Source: Pyropia yezoensis (lineage: Eukaryota; Rhodophyta; Bangiophyceae; Bangiales; Bangiaceae). Taken from it: DNA of 64,000 nucleotides. The stretch lies in assembly GCA_009829735.1 (NCBI GenBank), contig CM020619.1, positions 22,593,554-22,657,553 on the forward strand, in the 5' to 3' direction. Position numbers and translations under genes: made by a program. The notes beneath the pieces were generated by a model. That model was not told the origin of the DNA, ran no database searches, and worked only from the letters and a program-made list of their open reading frames with translations. Each line of letters starts with the position of its first letter. Within the stretch, counting starts at the first letter, position 1. Below, in pieces: positions 39,701-50,572 of this stretch.

Positions 39701-41000
39701 TGGACATGAAGTGACATTCAATGCGCTCAGTTGGTTTTGTTCTTGGAAAATCGCCCGAGGAACGCGGTGCTCTGGAAACCTGTTTACAGGAAGCATCGCG
39801 CAACTTTCCCAACCTAACGATAACCAGAAAGAGCTGAGAGAATTTTTGGAACTGTCCTGCCAACTGGGAGGCAGGATGGGACGCTCAATGGAAATGTATA
39901 TAATCTTGCTGCTTGCGCCGACGAGCTGATCTGAATCACAGCTCCATGAACTACCTTATGTCGGCCCAAAGATCAAAAACGCAAAAAGCCTTGATGGACC
40001 TTCGGAATCGTTCTGAAGACCAATCCAATGGTTCTTTCAACTGCTCGAGCAGTTCATCCCAAAACAGTTTAAAACACTTGCATGGGAGCACGGTGCGGTG
40101 TACTTCAGAAGGATTTTAGCATGGTCAATGTTTGTGATTCAATTCCGACCCAGGGTCATGTTGATGCGGTGAACGTGCGAAATGTAACTGTGCGCTTCGT
40201 CTCGACTTGAAAGACTGAGCCCGAGAGCGTTTTTTGGGAACGAAGGCCACTGGATTGCGTTGTGTATCTACCGACCATGAAGGCCGCTTTTTGACTCGCC
40301 CACCACCCCGTGTTTGACGTGCAATGCTTGTGTGTTCAGTGAAGAAGTGCGCAGACATTGTTCTCTCCGTACTTTCATACTTGATGCAATATTGAACCCA
40401 ATACGTACTCTAGGGCCGTGGACAACGCCCGAGGTGCTATTGGAGGGCATCATTTGGGCGTCGCGAAGAGGGCGCGATGCGCCCCGCCTCGCCCCGGCGA
40501 TTGAGGCGCGATTTGGGCGCGAACAAATGTTAACCATGTATTACTTGGCCAGGCAGGGTTTTTCTTCAAATCGAAGGGGTCAGTGGGGGACCAGAACGCA
40601 AGCGGAAGCAGCAAGTGACCAAAAATGGATACTGTACCAGCTAGTTCGGGGAACCAAGTAGTGTTCAAATTCGGTAGTTGTGGGGGGCTATAAGGGCGCT
40701 GCGAGGTGTGATGACGGATATAGAGGTGCAAACAAGACGTGCTTTTTTCTTTTTTTTTTTTTAGCGCCCCCGCTCCGCGCCCTGGCAATAAAAGAGCGCG
40801 ATGCACAGCCCTATATAGCCAACTCGACCTCGTTGGGGATTCCTTTTTGGCTCAGGCAGCGACGGCGGTGGCGATCGCGACGGCAGTGAGAGCATTTCCA
40901 CAAAAAGAGCCGATGCCATACCGTAGGGGGTTGGGTTTGACTGGCCATCGAACCGCTGCAGAGCCAAGAAGACAAAGAAAATAGGCGTCACCTCTCGAGG
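33741..41000. other. Lower-GC island, almost gene-free
   Basis: Base composition drops to roughly half GC, against about two thirds or more on both sides, and G/C homopolymers become rare except one C run near 35867. Stop codons are frequent in all frames. The only region with protein-like character is 34231-34718. I saw no transposase, RT or rRNA/tRNA motif. It could be an old repeat graveyard, a regulatory or centromere-like domain, or DNA of foreign origin. Confidence 0.5.
34231..34718 (-). pseudogene. Small secreted protein-like gene, frameshifted
   Basis: ATG 34716-34718 opens MQLDELFLLMLLVLHLLVLA, a clear signal peptide, followed by PYCPFCGNENVTYVP with paired Cys. Protein-like sequence then moves to another frame between about 34500 and 34550 (KLYASWGPGAFDWTPCIVSF), and continues with GCLTSPEKPDRIASGIRF and GGFSGPVYINVTELTIYWG to a stop at 34231. 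The combined size is about 160 residues. There are several Cys and N-glycosylation-type sites (NVT twice). A one-base frameshift or a very short intron would join the two parts. I do not recognise the family. Confidence 0.45.
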
Positions 41001-41726
41001 CGGGGTGAACTAGCCCAATTGATGATCGATTAAGCAGTATGTCACAGTTTGTCAGGTCCACAATACCCCTCGAGCAGCCCTCCCCTTCACGTCGGCCTGG
41101 GCACCCAGGAGGTGTCCGACCAGGTCGACGGAAGAATGCCCCTCAGACGGCGGCCATGCACACTGCCACGGTGGCAGCCGCGCGATGGGCCGCACAACCC
41201 CGCCCCCGCCGCCCCATCCTCCCACCCCCTCGCCGTGGCGCCGACGCTGCTGACGCGGCCGCCGCCGCCGCCGCCGCCGCCGCAGCCGCCGCCGCCGCCC
41301 CCGCGTCGTCGCCCCTCGACGCGGCCGCTGCGGGCGGGCGCGCCGCCACCGGCGGGGGCGTGCAGCCGGGCGGCACGCGGCCGGCGGCGGCGGCGTCCAA
41401 CCTGCCGCGAGCGCCGGGCGCGCGGCTGCGCCGTGCCGCCGCCCGCTGCCGCCGCAGCGGGGCGGCGGGGCGGCGCTCGTGGCGGCGGCGGCGGCGACCG
41501 CGGCCGCCGTACTTGACCCCCTCTGCTCGCAGGGGCACTAGCGCGTCCCCCGCCCTCGCAGTACGGTCCACACCGCCGCCCCCCGCGTGCCCTTGGCGCC
41601 GCCCCTCCTCCCCAATCCCGACCCTGCCCCCCCCCTCTTTGCTACCTGTACCCCCCCCCCCCCCCCAGGGCGCCCCCCCCCCCCCCCCCCCCCTCCCACC
41701 GGCAGTGGGGTTTCTAACCCCGCACG

Positions 41727-42098
41727 GTGCTGGTCGCGGCGGCGGCGGCGGCGGCGGTCGCCGCCGCGGCGGCGGCCGCCACCGCCGCCGCCGCCGCCGC
41801 TTCCCGTCCTGTCATCACCACGCAGCCGCAGACGGGCGTGGTGGCCGGGGTTGGCGAGCGCGTGACGCTTGCCATCGCCGTCGCCCCCCCCGCGCGTCCA
41901 CCATCACATGGCAGCGGAGCCTGACGCCCGCGTCGGTGCCGGCGTCGGGAAGCCGTCCCCGGCGGCAACCGCTCGTCGCTCACAACGACCGCGTCGTGTC
42001 CTTACAGCGGCGCCGTCGAAAAGTACCGTGCGGTGGTGTGCAACGCCGCCGGCTGCACCCCTTCGGCCATCGCCGCGCTGGCCACGACGCTCCTGTTG
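41727..42098 (+). pseudogene. Ig-like domain exon of a putative surface protein, frame disturbed
   Basis: An Ala-rich hydrophobic stretch is followed by an Ig-like fold: RPVITTQPQTGVVAGVGERV and TLAIAVAPP in one frame, STITWQRSLTPASVPASG in a second after a run of eight C at 41886, and YSGAVEKYRAVVCNAAGCTP then SAIAALATTLLL back in the first. The order is beta-B, Trp of strand C, and the YRAVVCNAAG strand F motif, as in I-set or bacterial-type Ig domains. Two compensating frame changes at homopolymers suggest sequence error or decay. A donor-like TTG|GTGATT at 42098/42099 would splice in phase to the acceptor at 54478. The start is unknown. Confidence 0.45.
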
Positions 42099-42677
42099 GT
42101 GATTCAGGGGAGGGACTTACGGGCGCGGGTGGTACCCGGGGAGTAACTTGGGCCGGGAGTGTATCCGGCCCGCCAGATGCGGGGAGCGGGGAGGGGGGAT
42201 CTGAGACAACCCCGGAGCAGCGCCAGGAATGGGGGGAAGCGAGCGGCGACTTCGAGGCGGCAGCGGACGGGGGAGCGCTCCCGGTGGCTGGGGGGTCAGC
42301 GGGCAGCAAGGAGGCGGGGCCGTTGGCCGAAGGGGCATCGGCCGGTGGCGGGCGGGGGGCAGCAGACGAGGAGGCGCTCCCGGTGGCTGGGGGCTTGGAG
42401 GGGGCCGGCGACCCGGAGGTGGGCAACGAGCCGGCCGCCTGAGGGGGAAGCGGCGGGGGAGGGGGGGGCGCCCGCCGGACGGGGAGGGGCAGGCCGGGAC
42501 AAGGGAGCGGACCATGGCGGCCGACGGGAGGGAGCTGAGGAGGGTGTCTGCCAGGCGGCTGGAGGTCGACGGCCGGTAGCGAGGACGGGCGCCGGCGGTC
42601 GCACGATGGGGGGGGGGGCCGCGTGACGCGGGGGGGGGGGGGGGGATGGGGGGGAGCTAGAGCGGTGGAGGGGCGTA
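42099..42677. other. Putative intron sequence left of the TIR element
   Basis: G-rich, with long frames on both strands that are compositional. It may be the 5' part of the intron of the Ig/PAN gene. It ends with the TA dinucleotide (42676-42677) that flanks the inverted repeat. Confidence 0.35.
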
Positions 42678-44269
42678 CAGTACGAGGCCAATAATCTTTC
42701 CACCCCCCCCAAATTTGGTCTCGACCGCCCCCCTTCTTGCGTCTCAAACTCGGCTATAAGAGCACGTCTAACGACGTCGCCCCAGAGCTCTGAAATGGCC
42801 ATTTCAGGATGCCACGTAGGACAACGTGGCCGCCTGCGGTTGGCGGACGGGGTCGAGCCATCCATGAGCCATACGCAAACACAGCGACGATTGTACTTGA
42901 TGCTGGGACAGGGGCTACATGCTTAAAACAGGTCCATCTGGACATATTGGGAGTCGGTATTGGCGGTCGCGTGTGTTCTCGCGGCCGCGACGGCCGCTGC
43001 CGCTCGTCGTCCACAGCCCCACCGTTGAACCACGGACAGCGCCGAAGTACCCCAAACTGTGCCCAAAGGTACGTGGTTTCGTCTAGAATGCTGCGATACT
43101 ACCCACATCCGTTAAATGTTTTGCATATTGTGCAGACACGTTGCAAGATTACGATGGGCTAAGCAGTGAACCATGGATTCACGGTGCCACGTGACAGAAA
43201 CGTGGCGGGCAATCACGCGCGGTACACTTGGCGACAGGATGTGCTCGTCCCTGGAGAGGGATGCTCGGAAGCTCGTGCGGTGATCCGCCGCCGACAGATC
43301 GATTGCTCGCTGGCGCGGGCGCACACGTCACCGGGTTCGACAAATGCGTGGCCCTGGCGGCGGAGTGCAGGAGCGCCTCGGGTGGTCGCCGCTCGTGATT
43401 TCGAAAAGTGCAGCCACGCAGCATCTGTATTACTTGGGTCGGGGGCCCTTTGGAGGGCCCTTGGAGGGCCTCGGCACTGCCTGAGAAACAACCTGCCATG
43501 GAGAATACTTTGCCCAGTACATCGGCGAGCTTTGCGGTGACTAGCGGTAGTCTAGTCACCCACGCTGACCTAAATCATGAAATTCTCTTGCCCGGGCGGC
43601 TTCGACAGGAAACCCCGTGGAGGGAACGAGTGGTGAGCAGCGCCCCGCCGTGTGCAACCGCCGTGTGCAACGGTCCACCTGGGCTTTCCTCGAGAAACGC
43701 TCACAGAACGGAGAAACTCTGTCGCGCACGCTAGCCCCGCCTCGCGCAGTGTGTACGGCCCCCCACCGTTGGTGCGCCCGCATGAGCACATTGAGGGCCC
43801 CTCGAGGCTCGTCCCCGAGCCGAGAATCGTATGGACCGGGGTGTGCGGAGAGACACGTCCGTGGTCCCACACGAGGGAGTAGCCAATAAAATTTCGCGGC
43901 AGGTGCAATCAGCGGGGGCGGCGGAGCAGGTGGTACTGTCGAGGCGGGGCAGCCAATCCCACAACACTCGTTGCTGTCCATCCCCGAGGGTGATGATGCA
44001 AGGAAGAGAGGTACAAAGGCTACGCCGACTGAGCACGATGCAGGGGGACAGCACCCTCGGCAACGACTGTGACGTATGGTGGCAGATGCTACCATCCTTG
44101 CCCGGAGATTTTGTGAAGGGCAAAAAAATAAAAATAAAAGAGACCGACCCCTCTTGGGGGGTCGTTTTTCCAGTGTCGGGCTTCTCCACGGCAATATCAG
44201 GTGGCAGGCAAGTGGGGCGCTACACGGGCCCACTCTTGGGGGGAAGCGGGAAATTGGGGAGGAGCGGCG

Positions 44270-45110
44270 GCGAGCTCAGGGGCTCCTTACGCGCCATAGA
44301 CAGCGCTTGCGCAGCGCACCCACGAGTCGCCGCCAAGTGGACGCCCCACAGCGTCTGCCAACATCTGGGGCGCAGATGCCATGGGGAGAGGGGGGGGCTC
44401 GGTGAGATGCAAGCAGGGGGGGGGGAAAGGCGCCTGTTTCGTCATGGACCCCGCTTGAGGGCCCCTCGCCGTCCACCGTCGTCGCGGGGGCGTGCACGGT
44501 GTGGGGGGGAATGGAGAGAGGCGGGGGGGGCGGTTGGGCGTGGGCGACTGTCTCGCATTGGGCGCCGCGAGCGGGCCCCCCGCCGTCCTGCGACGCAGGG
44601 GGGGCGTGCGTGGTGTGGGGGGAATGGGAGAGAGGAGAGGGGGGGGCTGGGGAGGACGGCGGCTCTCTCAGGGGCTCCCCAGGCGCCCCGCAGAGCTCAC
44701 GTGCAAATCGCACTGGAGGCGTTGCCCATTGGCAGCCTCTTTTCGGGGCTCCGCGGGGTGGCCAGGCGGGATTGCCTCGCACGGGGCCCTGTTCCGCATT
44801 GCCGCCAGGTGGGTGCCCCACGCCGTCCAACGACGTCGCCAGCGCCACAGCGGAGGAGGCGCGGGGCGGAACGACTGTCTCGCGCCGTGCGCTGTGGGCG
44901 CGCTTGCGAGGAGTCGCCACGTGCGTGCCCCACTCCACCGGCGCAATTTTGAGGAGGGTGGGGATGGGGCCTGCGCGGGGGAAGGGGGTCGGCGCACGTC
45001 GGTAGCCACCACGCCCGGCGCGTGCATGTGCGGTGCGCTTTCGCCGTTGCTCGCGCAGCCACAGGGTTGGGCGGCCCACTCCGTCCACCAACGTGGTGGG
45101 GTGGAGCAAC
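44270..45110. repeat. Degenerate tandem repeats of about 113-120 bp
   Basis: Clearest pair: GGGGCGTGCACGGTGTGGGG near 44488 and GGGGCGTGCGTGGTGTGGGG near 44601, each followed by GGAATGG(G)AGAGAGG. Related blocks with GGGCCCC(T/C)CGCCGTCC and AGGGGCTCC recur from 44270 to 45110. The array lies in the left interior of the TIR element. Confidence 0.45.
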
Positions 45111-45544
45111 GATTTTTTTCAGTCAACCCGGCTGGTAGTCCTCACCTGGCTGCAGCACCTCTTCTCCCCGGAACTGACGGTCGCCGTGCTCCATCACCCT
45201 GCTGCACATACCCCCTCCTGCATATTCTTCTACCCACCCCTCTCTTGGTTCCCTTTGGCGCCCCGAGCGCACCGACGCCCTCCTCCCCCACCCTGACGCA
45301 GAGTCGCGCACTCTTTGCCGTGCTCTGCCCAGATGCGACAGTGTACCGCTGTGGCTTGCGGTTCCTGCTCCCCCCCGCCACCCCCTCCGCTACGTCCCCT
45401 CCTACCCCACCCCGCCCCTGTGGCGGAAGACCGTCGTGGGGCCTGCGTGGGGTAGTGCGTCCTGCCCAGTCTTCGTGCGGCGGCCGCGGCGTCGAGGCGG
45501 CCGGCGACGACCCCCACCCCCGACGACTATTTTAGGGGGGCGCG

Positions 45545-47320
45545 ATGGGGCGACGACGCCGGCGTTCCCCTCCCTCATCCTCATCGCCACCTACCACCCC
45601 CCCCCCTCCCTCACCTTGCTACTCTGAGGTGGAGGACGAAGGTCGACCGCGTCGCCGGCGGCGTCGCCGCTCGCCGACGCGACACGGGCAGGGCGCGCTG
45701 CTTCCACTCCGGGCGCGTCCTCCCCCCTCCAACGCACATCCGCACGGCAACGACGGCGGCCGGGCTGGGCCTCCCTCCTCTGTGCCTTCGAGACAGAACT
45801 TTGGGCGGCGACAGGGGCTTGGAAGCCGCCCTGGCCCGCCGCCGACCTCTCCACGCGGCTCAAGACGGATTCCCACCCCCCCTCCCCCGACCTCACGCTG
45901 GGGTCGGGGGACGCACACGTCGCCGAGGCCGCGGGCGCCCCCGGAGGGGCCGTCGCCCCCTCGTCGCCCCCAAGAGCCGTTGACGGCAAGGCTGGACTGG
46001 GATCGGGACCGGGCAAGGGGCTTGGGAACCCGACCCGGCCCACCGCCGCAGGCGCCGTGGGAGCCGCGAGAACGACCGCCTCTGGAGAGGCCACCCCCAC
46101 CGCCTCTGTACTATCCCCCACCGCGGGGGGAGGGCGGGGCGGGGTGGCGACAGGAGCGGGAGAACTACTGGGAGCAGAACCGGCCATCGCGGGACGGCTT
46201 CCTGAAGCAGGGCGCGGGTCCCCCGGGTCGGCCGCGATCACCACCCCGCTGGACGGGACCTCCACCGGGGGGTCGCGGACACGCCCCCGCGGCGCCGCGC
46301 GACCCCGCCCGCCAGGGGTTCCCCCCCGAGATTGGCGCGTGTCGGATCGAACGCGACGGTACGGGGTACGCGCCGCCGAGGCAGTCGCCGCCGCCGCCGC
46401 ACGAGAGAGGGCGCGAGCGCTGGCAGCAGAACGAGCCGAGGGCGCAGTGGCAGCGTCCTGCGTTGCCGCCGACGCAGACTCAGCGGGCGAGTCCTGGGCG
46501 GCTGACGCGGAGGAGGACGCCTTCAACGGCCGCTGGGCGCTGGACGGGGCAGCCTCCGCAACAATCCGCGGCGCCGACGCGCCCACGGACAGCACCGACA
46601 CCACCCCTGGCGATAGCGACGGACCTGGCGGCACCTGGTGGAATCGCCTCGGCACCTCCCCCTGCGGCAACGCAAGCCGCACCACTGGCGACGACAACGC
46701 CGCGGCCGCCCTTTCCGGCCTTTCCAGCGGCGGGGCCGCTAGCACCGGCGCAGCCCCTGTACAGGTGGGCCCTGGTCACAACTCCGCAGCGCCAACCATC
46801 AGCGGCGACGCAGGCGGCCCCGCCGACCACGCTCGTCCGGCCCCCGCAGGCGGCGGCCACCCACGCACAGGTGCAGGGCCCGCTGTATAGCTTCTGCCAG
46901 GGGCCGGCGACGAACCCCGCAGCACAGCCACCACTGTTCCCCACGACGCACGCGGCGGCGACGCTGGCTGTTGCACCGCCGCCGGTCTACCAGCAGCAGC
47001 CTCAGGCTGCGGTGGCGCCGACTTTGTTTCAGCTCACGCCGACGACGGCGCCCCAGGCGGCCACGGCGGCCGCACCGGTGGCCACACAGGTCCCTCCTGG
47101 GCCCGGAGCACCCCCGACATGGTGTCTCGTGCCGCCGCCCAGGTTGCAGCCGCCGCACGGGCCGCAGCAGCCGCAAACGCTACTCCCGCCACCGCTGGGG
47201 CTTCCGCCGCCGCTGCCTACGCCGCCCCTGCCGCCGCCGCCGCCGCCGCCCCCGCCGCCGCCGCCGCCCCCGCCGCCGCCGCCCCCGCCGCCGCCGCCGC
47301 CGCCCCCCGACCAGTATTGA
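45545..47320 (+). CDS. Proline-rich ORF in the PIF-type element
   Basis: ATG 45545 gives 591 aa, dominated by Pro, Arg, Gln and Ala and ending in a poly-Pro run. It starts MGRRRRRSPPSSS, and Arg-rich patches (RRRRRRRSPTRH) recur. No domain is visible. Its last ~200 bp overlap the start of the Myb/SANT ORF (47119) in another frame, so either both are translated separately, or a splice joins the Arg/Pro region to the Myb protein. Composition alone could keep this frame open. Confidence 0.35.
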   Translation: MGRRRRRSPPSSSSPPTTPPPPSPCYSEVEDEGRPRRRRRRRSPTRHGQGALLPLRARPPPSNAHPHGNDGGRAGPPSSVPSRQNFGRRQGLGSRPGPPPTSPRGSRRIPTPPPPTSRWGRGTHTSPRPRAPPEGPSPPRRPQEPLTARLDWDRDRARGLGTRPGPPPQAPWEPRERPPLERPPPPPLYYPPPRGEGGAGWRQERENYWEQNRPSRDGFLKQGAGPPGRPRSPPRWTGPPPGGRGHAPAAPRDPARQGFPPEIGACRIERDGTGYAPPRQSPPPPHERGRERWQQNEPRAQWQRPALPPTQTQRASPGRLTRRRTPSTAAGRWTGQPPQQSAAPTRPRTAPTPPLAIATDLAAPGGIASAPPPAATQAAPLATTTPRPPFPAFPAAGPLAPAQPLYRWALVTTPQRQPSAATQAAPPTTLVRPPQAAATHAQVQGPLYSFCQGPATNPAAQPPLFPTTHAAATLAVAPPPVYQQQPQAAVAPTLFQLTPTTAPQAATAAAPVATQVPPGPGAPPTWCLVPPPRLQPPHGPQQPQTLLPPPLGLPPPLPTPPLPPPPPPPPPPPPPPPPPPPPPPPPPPDQY

Positions 47321-48957
47321 CCGGCGCAGCCGTTCCGGGGGGTATCCATCTGGGCGGGCACAAGGGGGTGTCGCGGACTGCACAGGACGGCGCTGGAGCT
47401 GTGCTGGACGTGCTGGAGGGGATGGCCGCGCGCCGCAAGGAGCGCATCGCGGCGGCGCGGGCTTGCGCGCTCGACGCAGCCAGACGCGCGCGCTACGATC
47501 CTGCCCGCCGAGGCGGAGAGCCCTTCCCTCCTGCCGGTGCCCCTGCGGCTGCCCCTGCTTCTCCCTCCTCCGCAAGGCAGTCCACGGGAGGCGCGAGCTC
47601 TCGTGGGCGTCGGCGGACGGCGCCCGCTGTGGAGCGCAAGAAGCGGGGCCGCCACGCCGGGCGCGGTAAGGGGTGGACCCGTGGCGAGCGGGTGGCCCTC
47701 TGTCGCGCTGTCCGGGAGGCGACACTGAACGGCATCCTCGCAGCTGACCAGCAGAAGGAGGACTACTGGGGCCAGATGCTTGTGGCAATGGCCGAGCAGA
47801 CGCCTGACAACCTGTCGGCCAACCAGATGGCGGAGCGGTGGGGGCAGCGCACCTGGAGCGCCCTGATGGTGGAGTTTACACGCAACATCAGCCCCTGCTG
47901 CCAACGGTTTGCGCACTTCTACCATGTCGCATCGACGACAGCGACGGGGAATATGAACGAGGATGGTATTCTTAGCTCGGCGCGGTCGCTGTACTCCGCG
48001 GCGGCTATGTACGCAGCCGAGCACGCGGATGCTGTGAAGGACGCCAAGCGCAAGAAGAGTGGAAGGGCGGTGCCTGTACGGCGGTCCCGCTTTGTGCCCC
48101 AGAACTGGGAGCCGTGCTGGCAGGAACTACGCACGCTGGAAAAGTACAGCGGCGCCGCCGCCAACCCAGACATTGAGCGCTCATTTCTGGAGGGTCTTCT
48201 CAGCGACGAGGACTCTGATGACACCGACGCGGACGAGGAGGGTGACACGATGGATGGAGCGGCTGCTGCCGGAGCCGAGGACCCGCGGGCCCGACCTGTG
48301 CGCGGTCCGGCTCTGATGGATCGACCCGCTATTGGACGCAAGGCCCTGAAGCGGCGCCTGGCAGACGACAACGCCGAAGCTGCGTCGCTCGCCGCCTGCG
48401 ACAAGTCTATGCGGGTGGTTGCAGGGTCACTCTCTCGCCGTAACGTTCTGGGGGAGGAGGCACAGAAGCTGGAGAAGCAGCGGATGGCCATGGACTTTTT
48501 CAACAGGCCTGAGAACAAGCATACCCCCGAGGGGGTGGCATTCCAGGCCCGAATGCTGGCCACGATGGCGACCTTTGGCGGCGAGCCCGCGGTTTTTCCC
48601 GGTGCGCGCGTTGCCGCAGCAGCGGCCAGTGCAAGCGCTGGGGCGGCGTCTCGCAACGACGACGGCAAGGACGACGCGGGCGACGACGGCGTTGTGGTCG
48701 TGCCGCTGGCGCCAGCGCCGGGCACCCCTCCCTCCACGTCGGCCAACAAGGCGCGCGGCACCAAGTCCATGGCGACCAATGTGGCGCTCGCAGGCGCGGC
48801 GCTGCGCGCCGCGGCAACCATTGACCTCAGCCTCCCCCCCCACGTGGGCGGCCCCACGCGCGGCCCTGTTGCAGGGGCTGCCGCAGCTGTCCATGCCCCA
48901 CGAGCTAACGAAGGCGATGCGACCGACAATGACGAAGACGATGAACGCGTCCATTAG
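47119..48957 (+). CDS. Myb/SANT-like DNA-binding protein of a PIF/Harbinger element (ORF1)
   Basis: The 612-aa frame starts at ATG 47119. After an Ala/Pro-rich leader and a basic block (RKKRGRHAGRGKGWTRGERV), a Myb/SANT-type trihelix follows with spaced Trp: GWTRGERVALCRAVREATLN, EDYWGQMLVAMAEQ, ERWGQRTWSALMVEF. The next part (FAHFYHVASTTATGNMNEDG and the C-terminal acidic and Ala-rich regions) resembles the NAM-associated type of protein found beside PIF/Pong transposases. In that superfamily ORF1 binds the ends and carries the transposase into the nucleus. It faces the transposase gene at 50479-51997. The frame is intact; the true start could be further in, near MAARRKER. Confidence 0.7.
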   Translation: MVSRAAAQVAAAARAAAAANATPATAGASAAAAYAAPAAAAAAAPAAAAAPAAAAPAAAAAAPRPVLTGAAVPGGIHLGGHKGVSRTAQDGAGAVLDVLEGMAARRKERIAAARACALDAARRARYDPARRGGEPFPPAGAPAAAPASPSSARQSTGGASSRGRRRTAPAVERKKRGRHAGRGKGWTRGERVALCRAVREATLNGILAADQQKEDYWGQMLVAMAEQTPDNLSANQMAERWGQRTWSALMVEFTRNISPCCQRFAHFYHVASTTATGNMNEDGILSSARSLYSAAAMYAAEHADAVKDAKRKKSGRAVPVRRSRFVPQNWEPCWQELRTLEKYSGAAANPDIERSFLEGLLSDEDSDDTDADEEGDTMDGAAAAGAEDPRARPVRGPALMDRPAIGRKALKRRLADDNAEAASLAACDKSMRVVAGSLSRRNVLGEEAQKLEKQRMAMDFFNRPENKHTPEGVAFQARMLATMATFGGEPAVFPGARVAAAAASASAGAASRNDDGKDDAGDDGVVVVPLAPAPGTPPSTSANKARGTKSMATNVALAGAALRAAATIDLSLPPHVGGPTRGPVAGAAAAVHAPRANEGDATDNDEDDERVH

Positions 48958-49999
48958 CGCCAAGGCACCCTGCGCCGAGACCACAAGAAGCTGATCTGGG
49001 GCATACGCGCCGGCGCCCCGTCCACTGTACTGGCCGACGGGGCCACGACCAACAACCTCACACATGCCTGCTTATCTGTTTTGTATCTCTTGCTTTGTTT
49101 GTTTGTACTCGTTATTGTAGGTAGACGGACCCGCGGACGCATGTGCACCTGCTGCAGATGGACTCGCGCATGCTCGTGTACCTGTTGCAGATGGAGCCGC
49201 GCACGCTTGTGCACAACGCCAGCAAAGGTTTTTTTTTTCCCGAGTTGGCCGCAGTTTTTTTTTTTTCCTTCTGGACAACCTCGTCTCTGTGCCGCCCCCC
49301 GCCCAATGCTCTCTCTCTCCCCGTATCCTCCCTCAAGCAGTTCTTCCCACCCATCCCACAGAGCCCGGGCGCGGCCGTCCCTCCCAGCCTGTGCGCATGC
49401 AGCCCCACCCGGCCATGGACGTGACGGCGACTGTTCACCGAAGCACTCTCTCTCGGAGCGGATCGTCCCCACCCCCCCCCCCCCCCTCCCACGAACACCG
49501 TCACCCAGCCCCCCCCCCCCCACACTTCAAGCGAGCCCGCGTCCGGGTTGACGGCAACCCAGTTGGTGCCAACGACGACAACAAAATTCCCCCCCCCCTC
49601 ACACCCAGACGCCCCCCCCCCCGGCGGAGCGCCACCCGCGACACGGCCGCCAGCGGGCGTGAAGAGGCGCACCTGGTGGCCGCCGGCGCGGAGGGCGGCG
49701 GCAGGGAAAACGGCTGCCTCTGCCCGACGGCGTCGGGGGCGGTGGGGGTGGCGCCAGACGCGCACCTGCCGCCGCCGCCGCGGACAACGCCTCCCATGCC
49801 ATCATGTGGCGGCCCGATTTGATGATTTTTTTTACTGTACCGGATCGATCAGGGGAGAGCTCCCCCCCTCCCTCCGTCCTCCCTCCTACTCCCCACAGCT
49901 TGGACTTGCACAAGCGACCTTGCACATGGCACGCTCGCCTATCAGTCAGATCTCTGCCAGCGTCGGATGAAACGGGGGCGTGCAGAGGGCGTTGGGCAA
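48958..49999. other. Region between the convergent PIF genes
   Basis: No gene seen. It contains a three-fold repeat of a 30-bp unit around 49140-49210 (GCACCTGCTGCAGATGGACT, GTACCTGTTGCAGATGGAGC, also present earlier near 49140), two T-runs near 49229 and 49256, and C-runs at 49470-49620. Confidence 0.4.
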
Positions 50000-50478
50000 N
50001 NNNNNNNNNNNNNNNNNNNNNNNNNNNNNNNNNNNNNNNNNNNNNNNNNNNNNNNNNNNNNNNNNNNNNNNNNNNNNNNNNNNNNNNNNNNNNNNNNNNN
50101 NNNNNNNNNNNNNNNNNNNNNNNNNNNNNNNNNNNNNNNNNNNNNNNNNNNNNNNNNNNNNNNNNNNNNNNNNNNNNNNNNNNNNNNNNNNNNNNNNNNN
50201 NNNNNNNNNNNNNNNNNNNNNNNNNNNNNNNNNNNNNNNNNNNNNNNNNNNNNNNNNNNNNNNNNNNNNNNNNNNNNNNNNNNNNNNNNNNNNNNNNNNN
50301 NNNNNNNNNNNNNNNNNNNNNNNNNNNNNNNNNNNNNNNNNNNNNNNNNNNNNNNNNNNNNNNNNNNNNNNNNNNNNNNNNNNNNNNNNNNNNNNNNNNN
50401 NNNNNNNNNNNNNNNNNNNNNNNNNNNNNNNNNNNNNNNNNNNNNNNNNNNNNNNNNNNNNNNNNNNNNNNNNNNNNN
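50000..50478. other. Assembly gap of 479 N
   Basis: Undetermined bases. The right edge is a 9-bp repeat (CCGCCTCCA)n followed by CCGCCG repeats at 50479-50575, so the gap probably holds more of the same array and could not be assembled. Confidence 0.95.
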
Positions 50479-50535
50479 CTCCACGGCCTCCACCGCCTCC
50501 ACAGCCTCCACCGCCTCCACCGCCTCCACCGCCTC

Positions 50536-50572
<37 letters not shown>

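Noticed and set aside
44130-44175. Hairpin GACCGACCCC/GGGGGGTCG followed by T-run, like a bacterial terminator
   Set aside because: The context is eukaryotic and no gene ends there; G/C runs make such hairpins common in this sequence.
43160-45540. ORFs of 200-370 aa in the left interior of the TIR element
   Set aside because: They run through degenerate tandem repeats and change character with each unit; no protein motif.
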